From the NCBI GenBank assembly GCA_024867545.1, contig JANFNE010000034.1, forward strand, positions 124,001 through 188,000: DNA of 64,000 nucleotides, read 5' to 3'. Positions 23,908-34,634 of this stretch are shown here, piece after piece. Positions within the stretch are counted from its first letter, which is position 1, and each line of letters opens with the position of its first letter. This DNA is from Phytopythium helicoides (lineage: Eukaryota; Oomycota; Peronosporomycetes; Pythiales; Pythiaceae). The notes under the pieces are model-generated. The model was not told the DNA's origin. It saw nothing but the letters and a program-made list of their open reading frames with translations, and ran no database searches. The position numbers were made by a program, and so were the translations under genes.

Positions 23908-26900
23908 ATGCGCGTCGCGCCGCCTCCGCCGAGGCCGGCGGCGCCCCCGCGACGGCGCGCGACGGTGCTCGTGGTGGTGAACGTGCTGCCGGTGCTGTTC
24001 TCGCGCGCGGCCGACGGCTCTGGCTGGCGCGTGGAGTGGAACTCGACGGCCACCGCCATGTTCTACCGCACGCTCGTGGGCGAGTCGAGCGCGTACGAGC
24101 CGCTCTTCGTGGGCTGCCCCGAGGTGTTCGTGCCGAGGGAGGAGGAGGCCGCGGTCGAGAAGCTGCTCGAGCCCTTCCGCTGCGTGCCCGTGTTCCTCAA
24201 CCCGACCGTAGCGCACAACTACTTCCAAGGCTTCTGCAAGGGCATGCTGTGGCCCATCTTCCACAACGTCGTCGACGTCTACAACGCGGCGCCGCTCACG
24301 CTGGACGAGGCCGAAGGAGACGCCCAGCGCAGCAGCCCCCCGTGGAGCGCTCAAGAATCGAGTAGTGGGGAGTTCGTCCCACAGAGCTGCTGGCGTGACC
24401 CCGCATCGTGGAACCCGGCGGCGCAGGACAGGTGCTGGGCAGACTACTGCAGCGTCAACCGAACGTTCGCGCGCAGAGTCGTCGAGAGCTACCACGAAGG
24501 AGACCTCATCTGGGTGCAGGACTTCTACTTCCTCATGCTACCTTCGTATCTGCTGCGCCGGCTGCGAAACGCGATCGTCACCCTCTACTTGCATGTTCCG
24601 TTCCCATCGAGTGAAGTCTTCCGGTGCCTTGCCATGCGAACCGAGATTATCCGCGCGATGCTGTGTTCAGATCACATCGGCTTTCTTCTGTTCGAGCACG
24701 CGCGGCACTTTTTGACTTCCTGCAAGCGCATGCTGGGGCTGAACTACAAGACAAACCCGAACGGTATGCTCGTCATGGAATACAATGGCCGCGAGATCTA
24801 TGTGTCGTGCTCGCATGTCGAGCCTGACATGACCCACCTCTTCCAGATGCTCCAAGGAAACCCAGACGGCGATGCGCGAGCGATCGAATTCCGTAAAGGG
24901 ATTGAGAAATTTATCTACTACCACGACGGCAAGAGCGGGAATCGACGCAAGAAGCTGGTGATATCTTCAGCTGATCGGCTCGAGGGTCTGACTGGACTGC
25001 CACTCAAGCTGCGTGCGTTCAACCGATTCTTGTCGCTTCACCCTGATATGCGCAAGTCTGTCGTTTTGGTGCAGATAGGTTTGACCCTGGACTCTCGCCC
25101 GAACGACTACAAGCAAACTCGTGACTATGTTGTCCGGTTTGCAGAGGAAATCAACCGTCGCTGGGGAACTCCAGAAGAGCCCTTGGTCGTGTTTCAGGAG
25201 AAGGCCAAAACTACCTGCGCGGAGCGCATGCAACTTTGGCAAATGACTGATATTTACTTCGACACTTGTGTGCGCGGGGGCCTGTGGCTGTTCCCGTTCG
25301 AGTTTATGGTTGTCCAGCGCCATCACGAAGAGTTGAATGCGCAGCATTTTGTAGATCGCGACCGGTACGAGTTTGGAGTCATGATCGCGTCTGAATTCGC
25401 TTCGTACAGCCGGGTATTGAATGGTTGTCTCTCGGTCAACCCGTGGAAGACGGAAGATTTGGTCAATGCGCTTGCCAAAGCCATAGAAATGACTTCTTAT
25501 GAGAAGCAAAGCCGCTTCCGCCTGAGCTATAAGTTCATGGAAGGCCCGTTGGAATCCAACAAGTGGGGCGAGCGGCTTCTAGAGGACCTCGAAAGCACAA
25601 TCCCGAAGAAGAACCGAGTGAGTGAACGAGAGATTATTGAGGTCGGCTTTGGGTTCGACTTCCGAGTTGTTCAATTTGAGTCGGGCTTTGCTCGACTGGA
25701 TGTTGATAACCTCGTCAAACGGTACTCTAAGTCTTCGCGACGGCTCTTTATCTTCGACTACGGTGGGACGTTGAGTGCTACAACAAGCGTTTTCGACGAA
25801 GATAGTCCGATTACGTACCTCGACGCTGGGTTGGTGGAAAGCGTAAGTCATTATGGGGGAAACGGAAGCAGCTTCGAGTCCAATGGGTTTGGGGACCGCA
25901 CCGACCAGCGAATTCGATTCGTCGACGGGAACGTTCGAAGCCCCATATCACTTGATCTACGGGATAATCTCGTCGAGTTGTGCAGCGATGGACGCAACAT
26001 CGTCTTTGTTATTAGTGCCGGGCATCGTGCAGAGCTGGAGCGAGAGTTTGGGTCGATCCCTCACTTGAACTTGATTGCTGACAATGGATTGTTCATTCGG
26101 TCGGGTCGCGCCAACGGTTGGGAGTGCACGTGCGAGAACGACTTGCACTTATTCGACTGGAAATACAACGTCAAGCAAGTGATGATCGCGTACGCTGGCC
26201 GAACGAACGGCGCCTACATTCGCGAGAGCGAGGCATCACTGGTGTACGACTACCGTAACAGTGATCCAGAATATGGCGAGATCCAATCTCTCGAGCTGTA
26301 TGAACAACTTCGGCGGGTGGTGAAGGTACGCTCCAATCACGTGTTTGTGTTTCACCTCAATTGACTCACCTGCATGCTGTCATCGGAATTGTTGCAGCGG
26401 GAAGAGGCAACCGTGTGCCGTAGCAAGGGCTACGTGGAGGTGCACCAGGCCGGCATTAGCAAAGCGTCTGTTCTGACTATGATTTTGGCGACTCTGCGCC
26501 AGCAAATAGCGCTGCCTGATCTTGTGTTCTACGCTGGCGACGATGATTCGGACGAACTCGCTTTCCGAGGTTGGTTGCTCACTACTTTGTTAGGGTCGTT
26601 TACCACAGCACCTTGTTGACAATATTCGTGCGAGCTAGCTCTCTACAACACGGTTCACGGAGAAGTGACGCCCGAAAACGTGATCACCTGCACGATCGGA
26701 AAGAAGCCGAGCTGTGCCAAAGCCTATGCGGTGCGAGCGTGTCAATGCTGTCGCCAACAAGGTCGATCTAACTTAAGTGTGCGTTCTTCCACTCCAGGAT
26801 AGCGTATCGGACATACTCGGTGCTGTCCAGGCGCTTGCGATCCGAGTGCGTTGTCCAATGATCGAGTCAATGAACGCCTGCAAGTGCTGATAAACGTGTT

Positions 26901-27268
26901 GCACTCCACCACAGGTCAGACTCCAGCGAACGCGCACGAGCATCTTGCCCGAGATGCGGCGCAGCTTCCGCGACAGCTTGGAGCTGCTCGATCACGTCGT
27001 GATTCCGCTGTCCATCCGCTCGCTCGAGCACTGGGGCAGCGACGTCGACCTCGTCTCCGCGAGCCTCATCCTGTCCGAGTCGGAGCTACACGCCGCAGAC
27101 GCTGGCTCACTCTCTCAGCGCCTCAGTCGTCTGGTCCGTGGCGACGTCGACTGGCTAGCGGTCGGCGCCGCCGTGGCCGCCGGGTGTGCGGTCGGGTTCC
27201 TCGCGGCAGGCGGGCACAAGCGCGTGGCTGCCAGTCTACATCACCGCCTGCTGCCGCCTTCAACTTGA
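23908..27268 (+). CDS. Trehalose-6-phosphate synthase/phosphatase fusion with C-terminal membrane segment
   Basis: Trehalose pathway: GT20 glycosyltransferase (UDP-glucose plus glucose-6-phosphate) followed by a HAD-type phosphatase-like domain. Exons 23908-26325, 26398-26569, 26639-26730, 26798-26845, 26915-27268; phases all close without correction (1027 residues). The GT20 part shows WVQDFYFLMLP (~202), HVPFPSSEVFR (~230), DHIGFLLFEHARHFL, MLGLNY and SEFASYSRVLNGCLSVNPW, the plant class-II-like arrangement. In the HAD part motif I is FDYGGTLS (~613): the nucleophile Asp is present but the expected second Asp is Gly. ISAGHR (motif II) and GDDDSDE (motif IV, ~852) are kept. The last exon adds about 118 residues containing the hydrophobic VGAAVAAGCAVGFLAAGG; it joins in phase, but a separate gene cannot be excluded. 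ATG 23908 was chosen. Confidence 0.88.
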
Positions 27269-27428
27269 CGCGCGCGACGTCACCCCCGATCCACGTCGCC
27301 GTGATGACGCCCAGCTTCGCAGCTGGCTGTTACGAACCCTAACTAATATAACGGACGCGTCTCGTCTCTCTTGGCCTCTGCCATCCGCCACCAGCACCGC
27401 CTACCGCTCGCCCCCCGCGCTCGGCGGC

Positions 27429-30400
27429 ATGCGTGGCGTGGGCTCTCCGCTGCAGCCCCGCGCGGGCGACAAGGACTAGTACGTGGCTCTGCTGCTCCAC
27501 CGCTGCTTCCGGCTGCTGACGCGCGCCCAGCGCCACGTTCTGCTCCATCTCGCTGTCCAGCGAGCCGCGCTCCAGCGCCAGCGCCGTGGGCTTCGACGAG
27601 CTCGTGCGCATGCAGCAGAAGCGCCTGCAGCGCCGCCCACCGCGCCGCGAGTGGCCCGCGAGGGAGACGAGCGCCGCACGCACCGGCTGCGGCGCGCGCT
27701 GCGCAGCGTTCTGGAAAAAGGTGGCGCGCCTGCGGCCCTTCGCGATCGTCGCCGGGCTGTTGTTCTTCACGGGCGTCGTGGGCGTCGCCATGCTCTACTA
27801 CCAGTCGTTCACGACCGACCAGTACCTGTACCTCGGCTCGGTCGTCTCGGCCTGCTTCTCGGTCGTCATCATCCTCTGCTACGCCAACAGCCGCAGCGTG
27901 CGCTTCCAGCCCAACCCGCTCATCTTCAGCAAGAGCCTCGTGGACCTCATGCTCTCGGCGCTCTACGTATTCCAGTACGACGTCACCGAGATGACCAAGG
28001 TGTCTGTGGCGCTGCCGTTCCGCACAGCCGCGCTCACGCAGGCGCTGCTGCTCTGCGGCGAGTTCTGGTTCTTCGCCATCCCCATCGACATGGTCAAGTC
28101 CGTCACCAACCCCTTCACGTCGTACTCGTACAACTTCCGAGTTTACTGGTTCTACTCGGTTGTGAGCGGCACGATCTTTGGTGCCGTGCTTTGGTTCCTA
28201 GGTGACGCCGAGGCCGAGTGCGAACGCAACAATGACGCCGACTGCGCAGATCACACGCGCGTGAGCGGTGGCAAGCAAGATGGACAGCGATTCATCTGGT
28301 TTCACCACAACACTGATATGCCCGGGTTCTTTTGGCACGAGTGGATTGTCTATCACCTCTTCGTCCTCGTGTACCTGCTATTCGGGATCGTGTGCATGAT
28401 CTACGTCAAGCGTCGATTGAGTCAGGGACTCGAGGAGACTTTCGAAGTCCGGCGGCGAGTGGTCGCGAACGGAATGCTCACTTGCGGAGTCTACATCTCG
28501 TGGTCGTTCATCACCATCGCGCTCTTCACCATGACCAACAGTAAACAGGTCAAGTATTTACTCGGGTCGGTCGCCTTTACGGAACTGATTAACGTCAGTG
28601 CTTTCCTACACTCCGCGCGTGGCTGTGTCAACATTGTCGTGTGGCTTGTTGTCAACGCGCCTTACTTGTCGTCAGTTTGCTTCTACCCGATTTCAAGGAG
28701 AAAGCTTGGCACGAAATCCTCGTGGGCGGGAGCAAAACGAGGAGCAGGTGGAGATACAGCATCTACAACTTCCACTTCGCAGTCGTTTGCAGATATCCTG
28801 AGCGGGAATCGAGAATCTCGTGGTATGAACGAAGGAAGCCATCTCGACATGAGCAATAATGGAGGTGGCGTAGACAGCGACAGTGAGGGAGATGGCTCCA
28901 TGAAGCCCCAGCTCAACGCAGCTCTGCAAAAGCAGATGATCCACATGGCTACCTCGGGGATCATTGAGTCTGTGCAATTGTACCACCGCCTGCACAATCG
29001 TATCGAAAACAACCATACGTTCGACCTCGATTGGCAGCGTTCCCCACAGCGAAAAATGCGACAACTATTCAGCCCAAGCTCCACGTATCCCCCAGCGTCA
29101 GCCCCTCCCAACATGGGGCCTCGAATGTCTCGGAACTCAATCGTTCATGTGGTTGAACGAACATCTACCCCAAGATTCAACTTCTTGCCCATGGCAATGA
29201 GAGAGATGCAGTTTTACGACTTCCAGCCGCGCGTGTTTGCCTCCATTCGAAAACTCTACGGCGTCGATGACCGCGAGTACATGTACGCATTCCGAAACAC
29301 AATGAACGAGCGCATCAGCGAAGGACGCAGTGGGGCGTTTGTGTTCAACACCTGCGACCGCAAATATCTCGTGAAGAGCACCACTTCGGCTGAGAAGGAT
29401 GTTTTGCTGTCGCTCCTCCCATCTTACATGCGGTACCTCAAGTGGAATCCTGACACTTTGCTGCCTCGGTTTTATGGGCTTCATGCGATGAAGATGTATG
29501 GGCAGATATTCTTTTTCGTGGTTATGAACAACATTATGAACTCACCAGATGTGATTCATCGCCGCTACGACATCAAGGGATCGTGGGTCGACCGAAATGC
29601 TCCTGCGTGTGTGCTCGGCGACAAGTACCGCTGTTCCAAGTGTAATCGTTTCTTTGTGTTTGGAAGCGGCAGTGATGGCGGCTGCACTTCTCCTGGCGAA
29701 GAGCACTATCCAGATGTGACTCTACGCGACAACGACTTGAAGAAGCGACTGAAGCTTGAGCCGAATACGGCTGTCCAGCTGCTCAAGCAGCTAACTCGTG
29801 ACAGCAACTTCCTCGCGAGTGCTGGTATCATGGACTACAGTCTCCTCATTGGTGCGCACTACTCGCAATTCACAATCACATCTATTCGCCATCGAAAGCA
29901 CCATACACCGACACCACAGAAAGATAGTCTTCGTCAGCCATCAATGCTGGCAGGGAGCGAACCTCGCCAGCACAAAGATACCGGCGACCACAGTTTTATT
30001 CATAATCTGAGCCAACCAAATAGTGGCCACGAGCTCTCTCGCAACGACAACAGTTCCCAGAACGGAGAGTTTGACTCTGGCGGAGATTCGGAGGCTAGCT
30101 GCGAGCGAACATCATATGACGCCTCGACTGGGGCAAAGTTTCTCGAGGAAAACTTTGGACGCGCAGCGTACTCGCATTGCTATGATGCACACCAGGTATC
30201 TGGTCCGAGCAAGTACTACTTCGGTCTCGTCGACGTTTTGCAGCAGTGGACACTGGCGAAGCAGGTAGAGCGTACGTATAAGGTCCATGTACTTCGCAAG
30301 TCTGGCCGCGGCTTGTCGGCCATCGCTCCTCGTCCGTATGCTCGCCGTTTTCAGCGCAAGATGCGGCAGCTTTTCATCACGAGCCCTGTTCAAGTTCGAT

Positions 30401-30453
30401 CGTTTGACCACGACGACGAGCCAGATGACATGATGCCAGCATTGCAGGTGTAG
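27429..30453 (+). CDS. GPCR-phosphatidylinositol phosphate kinase fusion (GK family)
   Basis: Seven-transmembrane receptor joined to a PIP kinase catalytic domain, the oomycete GK (RpkA-like) family, likely coupling a plasma-membrane signal to phosphoinositide synthesis. A 50 bp first exon (27429-27478) and a 52 bp intron (27479-27530, GTACGT, branch GCTGAC) precede exon 2 (27531-30453); total 2973 bp, 990 residues, no frameshift. Hydrophobic segments include PFAIVAGLLFFTGVVGVAML, YLGSVVSACFSVVIIL, ALLLCGEFWFFAIPI, WFYSVVSGTIFGAVLWFL, HLFVLVYLLFGIVCMIYV and SWSFITIALF. A Ser/acidic linker follows. The kinase domain has YLVKS (ATP Lys, ~628), YDIKGSW (~696), SAGIMDYSLLIG (~780) and YYFGLVDVLQQWTLAKQVERTYK near the C-terminus. 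The ATG at 27586 is a weaker start, because the upstream exon extends the frame in phase. Confidence 0.93.
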
Positions 30454-30559
30454 ATATTGCAAAGATCAGAGCTATATATAATTGAGGCATGGATGCACAC
30501 ATGGAACTTGCTTGAGCCGCCAAATTCACTTTCAGTCGCCTTCAGTGTTGTGGTGGGCA

Positions 30560-33500
30560 ATGTTGCCGCCACTCAACTTGGCAGATGCCAAAAAGGACTT
30601 CTTCTCGCCCAGGAAAGCCAACGTGAGGAGGTCCACCGTTGGTGCTAAAACACCGTTCATTCCGAGCTCGGTCTCCAAAAGTAGTGTTGGCGCCGCGAAT
30701 CCGAGAGGGATCGAACCACCTTCGGGCTTTGCACTCGATGAGGTAACGATTCCGAGCTCCTCGGAGTCCACACTAGGACCAGCACTAGTTGCGAGTCTTA
30801 CACTCGTTCCTCGCGAGTTTTTCGTGATCGAGCGCAATGCTATCCTGCCTACGCGACACTATCCACAAAGCGATTACGAGTCCAACTTTACAGAAGAAGG
30901 CTTATGGGAGACTATCGTATTTCCTGCTATCACCCCACACACGCGTCAACAAGTTGTGCATCTTCGCCAAACGCTTGAGAAACTACGAGCGGTCTTGGTT
31001 AAAGCATTATCAGTCGAAAATGCCTCTGATCCGTCTGACTTACCACCTGGCAATGGATTTCAACGACGCCACAGACAACGAGCATTGATTGAATACTCAA
31101 AGCAGGAGGCAAGAATTTACTCTATTTGCTTCCACGAACTCGCCCGCCAGGTGAAGTGCATCTGCAGAGAGCAAAGTGAACTGCTTCATGAAGTGCGAGA
31201 GCGCTACGATTCGATCATAGATCGTCTTGTTGATTACATTAAATTGCTGGACGAGGAATTTTTGCATCGAGACGAGATAATCTCCACTCTTACTGCTGAA
31301 CGCGACGCATTTGAGAAAGGGAAGACAGCTTTAGTGCGGGAAAACTTTCGGCTCGCTCAGCAAATCCGAGAACTCGAACGGCACTGCCTCGAAGTTGACA
31401 TGAATGTGACCAACTCTGCATCCGTCGACGACGATGAAGAGGCAGAGGAAGAGGAGTGGCAGCGCCAACGGCGAGAGATTGCCTCGACCAACTCAGTTAC
31501 TTCGACCAAAAAAAGGCGTGATTCGATTGCGGAGGAGAACCAGGCTGCGGCGAGGGTCCAAACCGCATTTCACAAATACCAAATGCGGAAGGCTCAGCAC
31601 TCGTTGGCCCTTCGAGTTGAGAAGAATGTGGCGGCACTGGATATTCAGCGATCTTTTCGTGGGTTTCGTGAGCGTCAGCGAGCTCTGCACCAGCGCGCGG
31701 TTATTCAAACTATCATGAAGCGCAGAAAAGAAATTGCAGCCGTTCAGCTGCTTCAGGAGAATGTCCGCGCTTATCTGGTCAAGCGAAGGCGTAGCATTGT
31801 GGCAAGACGCCCAGCATCGGTGGCTTTCAAAAGTGCGACCGCGCCACCTAGCACTTTAGAACTTGCATCAGATCTAATGGAAGAAGCATCTTCAGCAACT
31901 CTAATAACATCAACGACAGAAACCTCAACGCAGCTCACGCCTTTCACTGAAGCAATGCATGAGGGAAGTCACCAACCTATTGAACTGCCACCATCAAATA
32001 ATACCTACCTAGAACTCTTTCAACGAATATTTTCCACATCAGGCGAGCTGATAGCTGCAGTTGGACAGCTTCGAGCTCGTGTTGCTTCTAGTCATGTTGT
32101 TGAGACCAATCAAAAGGATTCTCCTGGCATTTTTTCGGCAACATCAGAAAGCAAAGGATTTTCCTTCCAATTGAGCTCTTCATCATCATTTAGCTTAGCG
32201 TCAATCGAAGCTATATCTACTAGCGTAGAAGATAAAGAGTTGCTGCTGCAAGCTGTCACACAAGCACGAAAGTTGATACTGTCTCTTGGAGAAGTATTTG
32301 CGGAGGGCAACGACGACTATGCCGACTGTCATTCTAAGCATATGGATGACGAGATTCCATCGGAGGTTTCATGCGAGTCTGTTTCGAGATACTTTGAGCC
32401 TATGATGGGGGTGTCTACTTCAACAACATCTCTCATACAGACTGATGGATTGGATACCCAAAACAGCATTGACGAACCTACAAAAGAAAACCAAAGTTAC
32501 TCAGATCAAACAGAATTTGATAACGACGATACTCTCAGTACCAATGACGACAAATGTCAAAGAAATAGATTCCATCTCGACGATAGTTTGTGGAGGTCGG
32601 CCACGTACTACGCCTCATTGCCTGCAAATTGGAACGATCAATTACGACAGAGGCAGTTGCTCTCGCTTTTGTCGACTAGAGATAGCCGTAAGCAATTGGT
32701 TCAACTGAAGCAGTTTATCTCCGACGTGTACGAGACTGTAATTGGCAAGATGCGCGAATTACCTGCTCATCAGCTGGCAAAAGTAATCAAAGGTCGTGCG
32801 AGCTTGGTACTTTCGTGCGATGAGTGGGAGCGACAGTACAATCTATCGGCTCGCAGCGCAATGGACGACCCCACAGTTGAGCTCAGCGCCGTTGTCGGCA
32901 GTTCCCTACAATATTATGGAAATCTGTCGTGAGCATTTTCGATGCCAGAAAGGTCTCAGCAGCTTAGTCGAGGAAGCTATGCGTGAGCTGCATACAAGTA
33001 TTGAACTGTTCGCTCCATTGGAGCCTGATGTCGAGATTTTCCGCTCGTTCTCATGAACGAGCGACCATACGAAGAATTTGCCTTTCGTTGCATCCTCCGT
33101 TATATGTGTGCTCAAAGCGGTATTTCAACTCCCGGAAGGCGGGACTCTGAAGGCTATTCGATGGTGTCCAAACAGCCTATTCTCTTGCCGTCTACAATGC
33201 GTGAAATCATACCTGTCGCTCACGCACTACAAGCCGCGCGTACGCTGTTCCGAATAGATGAACAAGAGGCTCTCATCAAGAGCGACTAACCAATATATCG
33301 AGGACAGCAACCCCGTATATCAACGATATTTACCCACAAGCGGGCTAGCTCAGTGTGAAGAGATTTTCACGACGTATTTCTCGAGCGCAGATGATTTGCA
33401 CAGCCCGGGAACCTCATCACCACGAAACCCAGTACCTGAGCAATTTACAGCTACACACAAGGATTTGACCAACTTGGTGCGACCAACCAATCGCAATCAA

Positions 33501-34385
33501 TTCCATACGAAGCAGTACAACACAACTGCCTCGAGAAGTCCACTTGTTCGGCGTCGTTATCATGAGTCGCATAGACAGCTTCCATTGGAGTCAATCCCGA
33601 CTTCAGGTTCGCTCGATCTGCCACAAAAATGGATCTACTTTGACGAGTTTGCTGCACTCTTGCTCAAGTATAGAGCGGAAATGCTCAACTTTCACCACTT
33701 TATCCATTGGTCTCGAGAACTGTTCAAGCTGGCGCTCGATCGGTCGCCATCGTCTGGCTCTCAGCGGATCAATGATAGCGCCTTTGCAGCCACACTTGCC
33801 CCGTTGTCAGTAAATCTAAGTGACCGAGACCTCCGAAATTTGTTCACCAACTCGCTGCGTCAGCGCCATTTACAGTTGCTTATGCCCGAGCGGACCTTTA
33901 TATCGGTCGTGCTTCAGCTGCTAGATAACCAAATGATCAGCGTGTCCAAGTACGTTCCAGTGGATCGACAGCGCCAAAATGCAGGGGATGCGCTCCGTAA
34001 GCTGCTAGTAGAATACGCCCCCGCTCAAGACTCACCACAAGAAGCCGTTCTGGACGAAGATTACACCCGAGCGTGGAGAGGACTCGCACAGCGGTGGCGA
34101 GCAAGAGACGCAGAGTTTGAGGATACTACTCGCTGCAATCCATCAATCTGACGGTGGCGTCGTGGGTATAGGCGTGCACTGCGTCTCATGCAGTTACGCA
34201 ACGAGCTGTATGACTTGCTGATGGATCGAAAATCAACGACACTGCTTCGAGCACAAGAGGTATTCGAGGAGCTCATTGACGGAATGGAAATGCGCGAGAG
34301 CGAGAGCGACTCCATGATAGGCTGGTGGCTTAGCTCAGCCAGGAGCATCAGCAAGCGCTGTAGCCTTCGAGGTGCCAACTCATGA
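30560..34385 (+). CDS. Axonemal dynein light chain domain protein with IQ motifs (AXDND1-like; several apparent frameshifts)
   Basis: Probable flagellar protein. From ATG 30560 the frame is open to 32932. Residues about 184-235 (ARIYSICFHELARQVKC.. EVRERYDSIIDRLVDYI) match the inner-arm dynein light chain p28/AXDND1 domain, including the CFDELIRQ-type core. A coiled coil and acidic stretch follow, then three IQ-like calmodulin-binding helices at about 31530-31800 (AARVQTAFHKYQMRK, ALDIQRSFRGFRERQ, AVQLLQENVRAYLVKRRR). Downstream coding-quality peptide continues in shifted frames: an extra base near 32910, a net -1 near 33045, an extra base near 33270, and an unresolved break near 34150. The last block (LRNELYDLLMDRKSTTLLRAQ) ends at 34385. 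The C-terminal assembly is approximate. A 26-residue upstream in-frame extension from 30482 is less likely. Confidence 0.7.
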
Positions 34386-34634
34386 ACACCACGAAGCCAC
34401 TGATGAAGGTCACGAGCACTCAAGTGGCGAGATAGATCACATCGATGACGGTCCGTGGCCAACAGCGGAGGAGTAGCTTGATGGAACCCACAGGTGACCA
34501 CGTTGAAGTTGAAGTCATTGATTGGCTGGTTGATGGGAGAAAAAAATCATGGCGGGTCGGCGATCTTTCGCGGCAGATCGAAGATCTCCGCCGTCAAGTC
34601 AAGCCTCGGCCTCAGTTCTCTACGATTGACCAGG

